Below are positions 1 through 8,143 of a DNA stretch of 56,500 nt, in pieces. The position numbers and the translations under genes were made by a program. How positions within the stretch are numbered: position 1 is the first letter of the stretch; each line of letters begins with the position of its first letter. Source of the stretch: Pseudomonas fluorescens (lineage in GTDB: Bacteria; Pseudomonadota; Gammaproteobacteria; Pseudomonadales; Pseudomonadaceae); NCBI RefSeq assembly GCF_902497895.1, contig NZ_CABVHQ010000038.1, positions 1-56,500 of the forward strand, written 5' to 3'. The notes under the pieces are model-generated. The model was not told the DNA's origin, did no database searches, and saw only the letters and a program-made list of their open reading frames with translations.

Positions 1-33
1 CGGCGGTCCGACAAGCCCCCTCGCCACAGGGGC
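1..33. repeat. Arm of a REP-type intergenic repeat, cut by the window edge
   Basis: The stretch reading GACAAGCCCCCTCGCCACAGG also occurs, exactly or nearly so, in the long inverted repeats at 30169-30332 and 49446-49586. Only one arm is visible here because the window starts inside the element. It lies just past the stop codon of the leftward gene trhP, a usual place for Pseudomonas REP-family elements. Confidence 0.5.
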
Positions 34-52
34 TGCGTCCGGCGCTTAAGTC

Positions 53-1378
53 TCAGCTAACCCGCACATCCCGCATCAACAACCCAAAGCGCAATTCCAC
101 CTGGTCCGGTATCGGCAAATACACGGTATGCCCGTCCCCCGGCGCCACCTTGATGGCTTCACCTTTGGCGTTGTGCAGTTGATGCAGGTCGAAGTGGAAA
201 TTGCCCTGGGGGGTCATCAACTCCAGATGGTCGCCGAGCTGGAAGCGGTTTTTCACCCGGACTTCGGCCAGTCGATCACGCCGTTCGCCGCTCAGTTCGC
301 CAACGAATTGCTGGCGCTCCGAGACGGAGCTGCCCTGCTGGTAATTCTGATACTCGTCATGCACATGCCGGCGCAGGAAGCCTTCGGTGTAACCGCGCTG
401 GGCCAGGGATTCGAGGTCGGTCATCAGGCTGCGGTCGAATTCGCGGCCGGCCACGGCGTCATCGATCGCCTTGCGATAGACCTGCGTAGTCCTCGCACAA
501 TAGAAGTGGGACTTGGTCCTTCCCTCGATTTTCAATGAATGCACACCCATTTGGGTCAGGCGTTCGACGTGCTGCACGGCGCGCAGGTCCTTGGAGTTCA
601 TGATGTAGGTGCCGTGTTCATCCTCGAACGCGGGCATCAGTTCATCGGGACGGTTGGCTTCCTGCAGCAAAAATACCTGATCGGTCGGTGCGCCCTGGCC
701 CAGGGTCGGCTCGGGCTGGAACTCCTGAACGATATCGCCGAGCTGATTCTCCATGGCCGGTTGCGCGGTGTATTTCCAGCGGCAGGCGTTGGTGCAACTG
801 CCCTGATTGGCGTCGCGCTTGTTCATGTAGCCCGACAGCAGGCAACGACCGGAATAGGCCATGCACAACGCGCCATGGACGAACACTTCCAGCTCCATCC
901 CGGGAACCTGCTGGCGAATCTCGGCGATTTCTTCAAGGGACAGTTCGCGGGAAAGGATAATCCGGCCCAGGCCTTGTTGCTGCCAGAACTCGACGCTGGC
1001 CCAGTTCACCGTATTGGCCTGCACCGACAAATGAATCGGCATCTGCGCAAAATGCCGGCGTACCAGCATGATCAACCCGGGATCGGACATGATCAGCGCA
1101 TCCGGCGCCATGGCGATCACGGGCTCCAGGTCTTTGAGGAAGGTGCGCAATTTGGCGTTGTGCGGGGCGATGTTCACCACCACATAGAAACGCTTGCCCT
1201 GGGCCTGGGCTTCAGCAATGCCCAGGGCCAGGTTGGCATGATCGAATTCGTTATTGCGCACCCGCAGGCTGTAGCGCGGCTGCCCGGCGTACACCGCATC
1301 GGCACCGTAGGCGAAGGCATAACGCATGTTTTTCAGGGTGCCGGCTGGGGCGAGGAGTTCGGGAGTGGCGAGAGGCAT
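53..1378 (-). CDS. trhP: tRNA 5-hydroxyuridine synthase TrhP (YegQ, peptidase U32 family)
   Basis: The protein aligns along its whole length with E. coli YegQ/TrhP, which makes the prephenate-dependent 5-hydroxyuridine at tRNA position 34, a precursor of cmo5U/mcmo5U. The N-terminal barrel begins PELLAPAGTLKNMRYAFAYG. The U32 signature EVFVHGALCMAYSGRC lies near residue 170 and is followed by the Cys-rich segment NQGSCTNACRW, which is thought to bind an iron-sulfur cluster. A GTG 15 bases upstream (1393) is also possible; the ATG at 1378 is preferred because it better matches the N-terminus of homologues. The gene is transcribed away from the AI-2E permease. Older annotations call this family a protease or collagenase; the tRNA role is better supported. 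Confidence 0.9.
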   Translation of the reverse strand: MPLATPELLAPAGTLKNMRYAFAYGADAVYAGQPRYSLRVRNNEFDHANLALGIAEAQAQGKRFYVVVNIAPHNAKLRTFLKDLEPVIAMAPDALIMSDPGLIMLVRRHFAQMPIHLSVQANTVNWASVEFWQQQGLGRIILSRELSLEEIAEIRQQVPGMELEVFVHGALCMAYSGRCLLSGYMNKRDANQGSCTNACRWKYTAQPAMENQLGDIVQEFQPEPTLGQGAPTDQVFLLQEANRPDELMPAFEDEHGTYIMNSKDLRAVQHVERLTQMGVHSLKIEGRTKSHFYCARTTQVYRKAIDDAVAGREFDRSLMTDLESLAQRGYTEGFLRRHVHDEYQNYQQGSSVSERQQFVGELSGERRDRLAEVRVKNRFQLGDHLELMTPQGNFHFDLHQLHNAKGEAIKVAPGDGHTVYLPIPDQVELRFGLLMRDVRVS

Positions 1379-1537
1379 GGCGGTTTCGATCACAAAAGGT
1401 CAGAAGGGTAAACCGGTCGCCTGCGGATGTAATTGATCTGGATCTATGCTCCATGAATAAAGATGGCACTCAGGCGCGCCTTGGCTGACTAAACACCAGG
1501 ACGCCATCAGTCCTGCGCTTACTCACATGGATCGGAC

Positions 1538-2599
1538 ATGAACGAACCCACTCTGGAAAACAAATCGCTGCTGGTGCTGCTGGTCCTGGTGACCGTGGCC
1601 TTTATCTGGATTCTGTTGCCGTTTTACGGCGCGGTGTTCTGGGCGGTGATTCTCGGCATCGTCTTTGCGCCGTTGCAGCGGCGGATGCAATTGAAGTTCG
1701 GTTGGCAACGCACCCTGACCGCTCTGGTTACCCTGAGCATCTGCCTGGTGATTGCGATTTTGCCGGTGATCATCATCAGCGCCTTGCTGGTTCAGGAAGG
1801 GGCGACGCTGTACAAGAGTGTCGAAAGCGGGCAGTTGGACATTGCTGATTACCTGTCGCGGTTCAAACACAGCCTGCCACCGTACTTCCAGCATTTGCTT
1901 GACCGTTTTGGCATGGGGGATCTCGATGAGCTGCGCGAGAAAATCGTCAAAAGTGCCATGCAGGGTAGTCAGTTTTTCGCCACCCAGGCCTTCAGCTTCG
2001 GTCAGGGCACCTTCGAATTTGTGCTGGGTTTTTTCATCATGCTGTACCTGTTGTTCTTCTTTTTGCGCGACGGCGCGGAGCTGGCGCGCAAGATCCGCAC
2101 GGCGATACCGCTGGATGACACACAGAAGCGCCGCTTGCAGCTGAAATTCAACCGCGTGGTGCGCGCCACGGTGAAGGGCAATGTGTTGGTGGCGGTCACT
2201 CAGGGGGCATTGGGCGGGGTGATTTTCTGGTTTCTCGACATTCCCAGCGCCTTGCTCTGGGCGGTAGTGATGGCATTCCTGTCACTGTTACCCGCGGTGG
2301 GAGCCGGGATCGTCTGGGCGCCGGTCGCTGCATTCTTTCTGTTCAGCGGGGCGATCTGGCAGGGAGTGGTGCTGGCGTTGTACGGAATACTGGTGATCGG
2401 CCTGGTCGACAACGTGCTGCGCCCGATGCTGGTGGGCAAGGACACGAAAATGCCGGATTACCTGATTCTGATTTCCACTCTGGGCGGGCTGGCGATTTTC
2501 GGACTGAACGGCTTTGTCATCGGACCCTTGATCGCCGCGCTGTTCATATCAAGCTGGGCGCTGTTCGTTGAAACCAAGCCTCGGGTGCAGTTGCCTTAG
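1538..2599 (+). CDS. AI-2E family transporter (YdiK/PerM-like inner-membrane permease)
   Basis: The 353-residue protein is very hydrophobic, with about seven or eight predicted membrane segments. The first two hydrophobic stretches near the N-terminus are followed by a soluble stretch at about residues 85-150. The last third carries the family's typical GLVDNVLRPMLVGKDTKMPDYLILISTLGG region with a DN..RP pattern. The family includes TqsA and YdiK of E. coli and is often annotated as autoinducer-2 exporter, but most members have no proven substrate, so the solute is unknown. The start ATG is clear, with only a weak Shine-Dalgarno. Its stop codon overlaps by four bases the end of the small convergent gene on the other strand. 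Confidence 0.85.
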   Translation: MNEPTLENKSLLVLLVLVTVAFIWILLPFYGAVFWAVILGIVFAPLQRRMQLKFGWQRTLTALVTLSICLVIAILPVIIISALLVQEGATLYKSVESGQLDIADYLSRFKHSLPPYFQHLLDRFGMGDLDELREKIVKSAMQGSQFFATQAFSFGQGTFEFVLGFFIMLYLLFFFLRDGAELARKIRTAIPLDDTQKRRLQLKFNRVVRATVKGNVLVAVTQGALGGVIFWFLDIPSALLWAVVMAFLSLLPAVGAGIVWAPVAAFFLFSGAIWQGVVLALYGILVIGLVDNVLRPMLVGKDTKMPDYLILISTLGGLAIFGLNGFVIGPLIAALFISSWALFVETKPRVQLP

Positions 2600-2778
2600 G
2601 CGCACATGTTATGAACATCCCGGCTTTGCGACAGTGCCTGAGCGGCGAGCAGTGAAGTGAACGGGCCGCTGATCGCCACGCCGTCCTGCATCAGATACCA
2701 ACAAGCCAGCAGTCCCAGCTCTCTGAGCGGTTCGGGAACGGCGCTGCCCACTACGGACATGATTTGAACTTTGGACAT
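2596..2778 (-). CDS. Small conserved hypothetical protein (60 aa)
   Basis: The ATG at 2778 is chosen over one 12 bases upstream because GGAGG stands seven bases in front of it. The product begins MSKVQIMSVVGSAVPEPLRELG and is 60 residues long. It has no signal peptide or clear membrane segment; the middle (LGLLACWYLMQDGVAISGPF) is moderately hydrophobic. I do not recognise a characterised family. The strong ribosome binding site and Pseudomonas-like codon use support it as a real gene. Its end overlaps convergently with the end of the AI-2E-family transporter. Confidence 0.6.
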   Translation of the reverse strand: MSKVQIMSVVGSAVPEPLRELGLLACWYLMQDGVAISGPFTSLLAAQALSQSRDVHNMCA

Positions 2779-2940
2779 AAGTACCTCCATCAGATGAGAC
2801 TACCTTATGGGCCAAAGGGTTCAACGAGAAATCATCGCGCTCGATAGTGGACATCGACGCGGGCGAAATCGAAGGTGAAAAGCGTGGCAACGCATCAGGC
2901 CCCGTTCAAGTCGGGGCCCGAGAATGCTGCAGCGTGGTGA

Positions 2941-3312
2941 TTACCAGCGTGGTCGACCGTAGTAACCGCGTGGTGGGCCATAGTAGTAGCCAGGTGGTGG
3001 ACCGTAGTAGACCGGTGCGGGCCGGTAGTAGACCGGTCGCTCGATGTAAACCGGTTGTGGCTGGTAATAGACCGGTCGCGGCTGTTGTATGTAGACCGGT
3101 TGTGGCTGGACGTACACGGGCTGCTGCACATAGACCGGCCGGTCGCGACTGATGATTGCCGAGCCGACTATGGCGGCGCCGACCACCGCGCCGAATACCG
3201 CTGGCCCCCTCCAATCACCACCATGACCATGACCATGACCACCGGCGGATGCCTGACCTGTGACAGCGAGTGCCCCGATGAGCAAGGCCACTGTAGGGAG
3301 TTTGCGAATCAT
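2941..3312 (-). CDS. Secreted Pro-Val-Tyr repeat protein with glycine zipper
   Basis: A 123-residue protein with a clear Sec signal peptide (MIRKLPTVALLIGALAVTGQ, cleavage likely after ASA). A His-Gly stretch (GGHGHGHGG) that could bind metal follows. A short glycine-rich hydrophobic segment (AVFGAVVGAAIVGSAII) resembles a glycine-zipper membrane insertion. The second half is a low-complexity run of about ten PVY(V/I/Y) units rich in Gln, Arg and Tyr. Such proteins are common and uncharacterised in Pseudomonas, probably periplasmic or outer-membrane associated. The repeats are strongly imprinted on the DNA (CCGGTCTAC-type units), so length variation between strains is expected. It appears to be transcribed alone. 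Confidence 0.7.
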   Translation of the reverse strand: MIRKLPTVALLIGALAVTGQASAGGHGHGHGGDWRGPAVFGAVVGAAIVGSAIISRDRPVYVQQPVYVQPQPVYIQQPRPVYYQPQPVYIERPVYYRPAPVYYGPPPGYYYGPPRGYYGRPRW

Positions 3313-3566
3313 GGCAATTCCTCGTTTCGGCCCCAGCGCTTGTGGTCTGCAATAGACTCAAGGATTGTCGCGGGGATACTTCTCAGACAGCAATTTTTGA
3401 AAAATCTACCGAGCCATTGAGTAAATATTGTGTAAGGTCTGTAGCGGTTTCTTTACCTTGAGATGCCGCGAAACCAGGCTCCTGAGCTTCACTGAATAAT
3501 GATCGAACAGAACCGGTGGGCTGGCTAATCCCGTCCATCTGAAAGTGCTTTTTGAAGGAGAAAAAC

Positions 3567-4385
3567 ATGCAGATGAACCCGAACAAAGACACCCAACTGT
3601 GCATGTCCCTGTCTGGGCGTCCGGGGAATTTCGGCCTGCGTTTTCATAACCATTTGTATGAGCAACTGGGGCTCAATTTTTATTACAAGGCGTTCAGCAG
3701 CAAGGATCTGCCAGGTGCGGTGGGTGGGATTCGTGCCTTGGGCATTCGCGGCTGCGGGGTCTCCATGCCGTTCAAGGAAGCCTGTATTGCCTTGGTCGAT
3801 GAGCTGGATGAGTCAGCCAAGGCCATCCAGTCGATCAATACCATCGTCAACACCGATGGCCATCTCAAGGCCTACAACACCGATTACATCGCCATCGCGC
3901 AACTGCTCAAGACCCATGAAGTGCCACAGGACTCGAGCTTTGCCCTGCGCGGCAGCGGGGGAATGGCCAAGGCGGTGGCCAGCGCGCTACGTGACGGCGG
4001 CTACCGGAACGGTTTGATCGTCGCTCGTAATGCAGTGGCCGGTCGCGCCCTGGCGAGTTCCCTGGGCTTCCAATGGCTGCCAGAATTGGGTACCCAACGG
4101 CCCCGGATGCTGATCAACGTCACGCCAATCGGTATGGCCGGCGGAGCGGAAGTCGATCAGCTGGCTTTTGCAGCGGATGCCGTCGACTCGGCGGAAACGA
4201 TCTTCGATGTGGTGGCGATTCCGTCGGAAACACCGCTGATCCTGCGCGGGCGCGCTCAAGGCAAACGCGTGATCACCGGGCTGGAAGTGATCGCCATCCA
4301 GGCACTTGAACAGTTTGTGTTGTACACCGGTGTGCGCCCGACCGAGGAGCAGTTCCAGAAGGCGGTGGCTTTCGCGCGGGGCTGA
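3567..4385 (+). CDS. Shikimate dehydrogenase-like protein (SDH-L, HI0607 type)
   Basis: A 272-residue two-domain protein of the shikimate/quinate dehydrogenase superfamily. It is closest in pattern to the Haemophilus HI0607 'SDH-like' group rather than to biosynthetic AroE. The catalytic lysine (GVSMPFK, K70) and aspartate (NTDY, D106) are present. The nucleotide-binding loop reads GSGGMAK instead of the usual GAGGxAR. The Ser-x-Ser shikimate-binding motif of AroE near the N-terminus is not recognisable (CMSLSGRPGNFG). HI0607 is a poor shikimate oxidiser whose true substrate is uncertain, so the biological reaction is open. The start at 3567 follows GAAGGAG by five bases; an upstream TTG in the same frame is less likely. 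It converges with yceH across a long palindrome. Confidence 0.8.
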   Translation: MQMNPNKDTQLCMSLSGRPGNFGLRFHNHLYEQLGLNFYYKAFSSKDLPGAVGGIRALGIRGCGVSMPFKEACIALVDELDESAKAIQSINTIVNTDGHLKAYNTDYIAIAQLLKTHEVPQDSSFALRGSGGMAKAVASALRDGGYRNGLIVARNAVAGRALASSLGFQWLPELGTQRPRMLINVTPIGMAGGAEVDQLAFAADAVDSAETIFDVVAIPSETPLILRGRAQGKRVITGLEVIAIQALEQFVLYTGVRPTEEQFQKAVAFARG

Positions 4386-4410
4386 TCGGAGGTCCAGGGT
4401 GGGGCGCGTC

Positions 4411-4561
4411 TGCGTAGCAGCTGCCGAGCCTGCGAGGCTGCGTTCGGCCGCGCAGCGGTCGCAATCCAGTGCATGCGGTTGTTCTGTTAAATCGCGATCG
4501 CAGGTTTTACGACTGCTTCGCAGCCGAACGCAGCCTCGCGCTGCTCGGCAGCTGCTACGCA
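4411..4561. repeat. Long imperfect inverted repeat (REP-type) between convergent genes
   Basis: The left arm starts TGCGTAGCAGCTGCCGAGC and the right arm ends GCTCGGCAGCTGCTACGCA, its exact reverse complement. The pairing continues inward with interruptions (AGGCTGCGTTCGG / CCGAACGCAGCCT) around a centre of about 60 bases. It fills the gap between the stop codons of the SDH-like gene and yceH and could act as a bidirectional transcription stop or mRNA-end stabiliser. The core words resemble the REP family found at 34544, 51231 and 54041. Confidence 0.75.
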
Positions 4562-4564
4562 GGG

Positions 4565-5212
4565 TCACTCCAGCCGGGCCAAGCGCTCTTCCAGCGCCGC
4601 AATCCGCGCTTCCAGTTCTTCGATGCGCTCCACCGACACGCCGCTGCCGCTGCCGCGATCCGTTGGATTCTGCCGTGCAGCCATAATCACTTCGATATCG
4701 GCCGGGTCGCCCAGTGCATGCATGTAGCGGTCTTCCCGCTGCCCGGCCTGACGTGGCAACAGCAATGCCAGGCCGCGGGCAATCAGCCGTTCCAGCTGGT
4801 GCACGACCTGTTCGGTGTCTTCGAAATCATGCATGCGACCGCTGCGGGTCAGCAGCTCATTGACAGTCTGCGGGCCGCGCAGAAACAGCAAGCCGGCCAG
4901 GATCACCTGGGCTGGCACCAGCTCCAGCGCCTTGTCCACCCGATGCTCCCAGCGATCGGCGCGGCTGCCCATGACCAGGCGAGTGAACCCCCGGCCTTCA
5001 AGAGCGCGAAGACTTTGGCCGACCTGGCCCTGGGTGAGGTTCATCACCGGTTCGCGGCTGGTTTTCTGATTGCAGGCAATGACCAGTGCATTGAGGGTCA
5101 ACGGATAGGTTTCCGGGCTGGTGGCCTGTTTCTCGATCAAAGAGCCGAGAATGCGGATTTCCGTACTGCTGAGCCGCGGTTCATCGCTGGCGGTGTCGTG
5201 CTCGGTGCTCAT
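4565..5212 (-). CDS. YceH family protein (DUF480)
   Basis: The 215-residue product matches the DUF480/YceH family. The N-terminal part (LSSTEIRILGSLIEKQATSPETYPLTLNAL) forms the first of two winged-helix-like domains. The second lies at about residues 95-175 (ILAGLLFLRGPQTVNELLTRSG). A short coiled-coil tail (ERIEELEARIAALEERLARLE) ends the protein. The family's role is not established; the winged-helix fold suggests nucleic-acid or protein binding. The gene is transcribed away from the DUF1993 gene, with a near-perfect palindrome in the shared upstream region. Confidence 0.88.
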   Translation of the reverse strand: MSTEHDTASDEPRLSSTEIRILGSLIEKQATSPETYPLTLNALVIACNQKTSREPVMNLTQGQVGQSLRALEGRGFTRLVMGSRADRWEHRVDKALELVPAQVILAGLLFLRGPQTVNELLTRSGRMHDFEDTEQVVHQLERLIARGLALLLPRQAGQREDRYMHALGDPADIEVIMAARQNPTDRGSGSGVSVERIEELEARIAALEERLARLE

Positions 5213-5277
5213 CGCGCTTTCCCTATGCTGTCGAAGGCAACTAGCCTAATCCTTGCAGAATAAAAGACAAGCCACTA

Positions 5278-5330
5278 GGGTCTGTTGACGTTGGGTGACG
5301 TCGCGGCCGTTACCTAACGTCAACAGACCC
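5278..5330. repeat. Near-perfect palindrome in a divergent promoter region
   Basis: GGGTCTGTTGACGTT at 5278-5292 is the exact reverse complement of 5316-5330. The pairing continues inward with two mismatches (GGGTGACG against CGTTACCT), leaving a small central loop, so nearly the whole 53 bases can fold on itself. It lies between the start codons of yceH and the DUF1993 gene. It may be a mobile palindromic repeat or a regulatory or cruciform-forming site. Confidence 0.8.
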
Positions 5331-5395
5331 CAAGCGCTTGAAGCATGGCTATAATCGCGCCAGGCTAACCTCCCGCCACAACCTGCGAGACTGTC

Positions 5396-5905
5396 ATGAC
5401 TATTTCTCTGTATGCCGCATCCGTCCCGGTTTTCAAACAAATGCTCAGCGCCCTGAGCGGCGTCCTGAACAAGGCCGAAGCCCACGCCACGGCAAAAAAC
5501 ATTGCACCAGAGGTCTTCCTGCAAGCGCGTCTGGCCCCGGACATGTTCCCGCTGGTACGCCAGGTGCAGATCGCCGTGGATTTCGCCAAAGGCGTTTCCG
5601 CGCGTCTGGCCGAGGTTGAGCTGCCGAAGTATGACGACACTGAAACCACCTTCGCCGAGCTGCAAGCGTTGATCAGCAAAGTCCTGGCCTTCATCGAGGA
5701 GATCAAGCCTGAACAAATCAACGGCAAGGAAGGGATCGAGATCATCACCCGTCAGGGCACGCCAAAAGAGAAACGCTTCACTGGCCAGGCTTACCTGCTG
5801 ACCTACGGCCTGCCGCAGTTCTTCTTCCACGTCACCACCGCTTACGCGATCCTGCGTCACAACGGTGTGGAAGTCGGCAAGCGCGATTACATGGGCGCGT
5901 TCTAA
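5396..5905 (+). CDS. DUF1993 family protein
   Basis: A 169-residue soluble protein with the DUF1993 pattern: an N-terminal helix (LYAASVPVFKQMLSALSGVLNKAEAHA), LAPDMFPLVRQVQIAVDFAKG at about residues 47-67, and the C-terminal GLPQFFFHVTTAYAILRHNGVEVGKRDYMG. The family is predicted to have a DinB-like four-helix bundle and has no established function. The gene ends in a strong rho-independent terminator and appears monocistronic. Confidence 0.85.
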   Translation: MTISLYAASVPVFKQMLSALSGVLNKAEAHATAKNIAPEVFLQARLAPDMFPLVRQVQIAVDFAKGVSARLAEVELPKYDDTETTFAELQALISKVLAFIEEIKPEQINGKEGIEIITRQGTPKEKRFTGQAYLLTYGLPQFFFHVTTAYAILRHNGVEVGKRDYMGAF

Positions 5906-5918
5906 ACCCCCGCAGACA

Positions 5919-5965
5919 CAAAAAAGCCCGGCAAGGTTCGCACTGAACCTTGCCGGGTTTTTTTT
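5919..5965 (+). terminator. Rho-independent terminator after the DUF1993 gene
   Basis: CCCGGCAAGGTTC at 5927-5939 pairs exactly with GAACCTTGCCGGG at 5945-5957 across a 5-base loop and is followed by a run of eight or more T. A-rich sequence precedes the stem, so it could also work on the other strand. Confidence 0.9.
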
Positions 5966-6609
5966 GGCTGAATATTATTTGGTGGCTGTGAGAGCGTGGC
6001 TTTCCCGCGAAGGCGGCCTGGCAGCCGGCCTATCTCTTTCTGGTGTACATATCCATTCCTGCGGTAACGCCGACTTATGGTTCCGCCCTTACGGCGTCTC
6101 CTTTCCAGACGCCGTGTAGGAGCTGCCGAAGGCTGCGATCTTTTGATCTTGGCGTTTGGTCGGTGTACATATCCATTCCTGCGGTAACGGCGACTTATGG
6201 TTCCGCCCTTACGGCGTGTCACTTTTTCAGACGCCGAAAAGTAACCAAAAGGCTTCGCCCCGGCGTCCGGCACCTCGCCTAGGCTCGGTGTTCCCTCGCT
6301 CCGGCATTCATCAGGGGGCATCGCCTCCGGTCTGCTTCGCGACGACCTCCTCTCGATGTGTTCGACTTCGTCGAACGGCGCTGCGCGCCTACCCCCTGAT
6401 GAACGCCTCCACTCGGCCTCCCGAAGGGGCGGGTAGATCAAAAGCCAAAGCAACAGCAAGGCGGCCTACCGGCCGGCCTGTCTCTCGTGATGTACATAGA
6501 TCCTTTGTGGGAGCGGGCTTGCCCGCGAAAGCGTCCTTGCAGGCACTGCAAATCCCACAGCCCACAAGAAACCCCACTGACCAGTACCGGTCAGCGGGCT
6601 TTCCCTGAA
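5966..6609. repeat. Gene-free cluster of Pseudomonas intergenic repeats
   Basis: No convincing gene is present. A block starting GGTGTACATATCCATTCCTG occurs at 6042-6099 and again exactly 120 bases later at 6162-6219, with one internal difference over the aligned part. A third, decayed start (GCCGGCCTGTCTCTCGTGATGTACATA) lies near 6470-6497. A single REP word (GTAGGAGCTGCCGAAGGCTGCGATC) lies at 6116-6140, between the two copies. The sequence from about 6220 to 6440 (TCAGACGCCGAAAAGTAACC onward) looks like the long multicopy intergenic repeat common in P. fluorescens-group genomes. Open frames here are overlapping on both strands and lack start signals. Confidence 0.7.
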
Positions 6610-7851
6610 TCAAACCTTTTGCGCGATACGCTCGGCCTGTTCTTCCTGGGCCAGGCAGGCCGCGGCGGTGAACAGTACGTCGGTGGAGGAGTTCAGTGCG
6701 GTTTCCGCCGAGTCCTGCAGCACGCCAATGATGAAACCGACGGCGACCACTTGCATGGCGATTTCACTGGGAATGCCGAACAGGCTGCACGCCAGCGGAA
6801 TCAGCAGCAACGAACCACCGGCCACGCCCGATGCCCCGCAGGCGCAAATCGCTGCGACCACACTCAGCAGCACGGCCGTCGGAATGTCCACGGCAATCCC
6901 GAGGGTGTGCACGGCCGCCAGCGTCAACACGGTAATGGTAATCGCCGCGCCCGCCATGTTGATGGTGGCACCCAGCGGAATCGATACCGAATAGGTGTCT
7001 TCATGCAGGCCAAGTCGCTTGCTCAACTCCAGGTTGACCGGAATGTTCGCCGCCGAACTGCGGGTGAAAAACGCGGTAATCCCGCTTTCGCGCAGGCAAG
7101 TGAAGACCAGCGGGTAAGGATTGCGGCGCAGCTTCCAGAACACGATGGCCGGATTGATCACCAGGGCCACGAACAGCATGCAGCCGATCAGCTCGGCCAG
7201 CAGCTGCATATAGCCGAGCAGTGCGCCGAAACCGGAGGTGGCGAGGGTCGAAGCCACCAGGCCGAAGATCCCCAGCGGTGCGAAGCGGATCACCATGCGC
7301 ACGATCAGCGTCACGCCATTGGACAGATCCCCCAGCACGGTACGGGTGGTTTCCCCGGCATGGCGGATGGCAATACCCATGCCGATCGCCCAAGCCAGGA
7401 TGCCGATGAAATTGGCATTCATCAGGGCACTGAGCGGGTTGTCGACCACACTGAGCAGCAGGCTTTGCAGCACTTCACTGATCCCGCCTGGCGGGCTCAC
7501 CGCCACATCCTGGGTGGCCAGCACCAGGCTGGAAGGAAACAGCGTGCTGGCGACCACCGCAACGACCGCCGCCGCAAAGGTGCCCAGCAGGTACAAAAAC
7601 AGAATCGGCCGGATATGGGTTTCCTGACCCAGCTTGTGGTTGGCGATCGAAGCCATCACCAGCACAAACACCAGAATCGGCGCGACGGCTTTGAGGGCCG
7701 AGACAAAGACTTTGCCGATAAAGGTTGTCGATCGCGCCACTTCGGGCATGAGCAACGCCAGCAGAATACCGGCGATCAGGCCGATAACGATCTGGGTCAC
7801 CAGGCTGGTGCGTTTGAGTTTTTGCAATGGAGAAAGGGCGGCAGCAGTCAT
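6610..7851 (-). CDS. sstT: Serine/threonine:sodium symporter SstT
   Basis: The 413-residue membrane protein belongs to the dicarboxylate/amino acid:cation symporter family and matches SstT, the sodium-coupled L-serine and L-threonine importer of the inner membrane. The family's conserved serine-rich hairpin (TRSSAANIPVNLELSKRLGL) and the NMAGAAITITVLTLAAV segment with the cation site are both present, as is the C-terminal GVLQDSAETALNSSTDVLFTAAA typical of SstT. About eight transmembrane helices are evident. It is transcribed away from the MFS exporter, with 292 bases between the start codons. Confidence 0.92.
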   Translation of the reverse strand: MTAAALSPLQKLKRTSLVTQIVIGLIAGILLALLMPEVARSTTFIGKVFVSALKAVAPILVFVLVMASIANHKLGQETHIRPILFLYLLGTFAAAVVAVVASTLFPSSLVLATQDVAVSPPGGISEVLQSLLLSVVDNPLSALMNANFIGILAWAIGMGIAIRHAGETTRTVLGDLSNGVTLIVRMVIRFAPLGIFGLVASTLATSGFGALLGYMQLLAELIGCMLFVALVINPAIVFWKLRRNPYPLVFTCLRESGITAFFTRSSAANIPVNLELSKRLGLHEDTYSVSIPLGATINMAGAAITITVLTLAAVHTLGIAVDIPTAVLLSVVAAICACGASGVAGGSLLLIPLACSLFGIPSEIAMQVVAVGFIIGVLQDSAETALNSSTDVLFTAAACLAQEEQAERIAQKV

Positions 7852-8143
7852 AGCGGTATCTCGGATTTTTTATAGAGTGTTGTGGTTCAACGAGGGGGCA
7901 GCAGTAAAACCCGTGGCCGTGAACGGTCGAAGAACGGGGTGTCTCTGGAAGGGGCCGGACTTTATCACACCGCAGGCCGATTCCTGGGGGCCTGTGACGA
8001 TCTGCCGCCAGAGGTTCAGGGTTGTCTGGCCGGTTCAGCCACCCGCTGGCAGAGACTCTCTGCTAAGATTCGCGATCCTCTTTTTTCATCTCCAATCAGT
8101 GGGCCTCGGGCTATCGCTGGCGTCGTTGTTTGCGGAGTTATGC

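Noticed and set aside
539..1411. Long plus-strand open frame over trhP
   Set aside because: It is the antisense shadow of trhP, without coding character; high GC genomes produce such frames.
2941..3150. Short regular repeats that could be mistaken for a CRISPR array
   Set aside because: Units are about 15-21 bases, lack unique spacers and code in frame for the PVY protein.
6487..7875. 462-codon plus-strand frame over sstT
   Set aside because: Rich in His, Gln, Arg and Asp as expected of an antisense shadow; sstT on the minus strand is unmistakable.
7634..8143. N-terminal extension of the MFS gene to 7634
   Set aside because: It would overlap sstT on the other strand and add 170 residues of non-membrane shadow-like sequence; ATG at 8144 with GGAG upstream fits the family.
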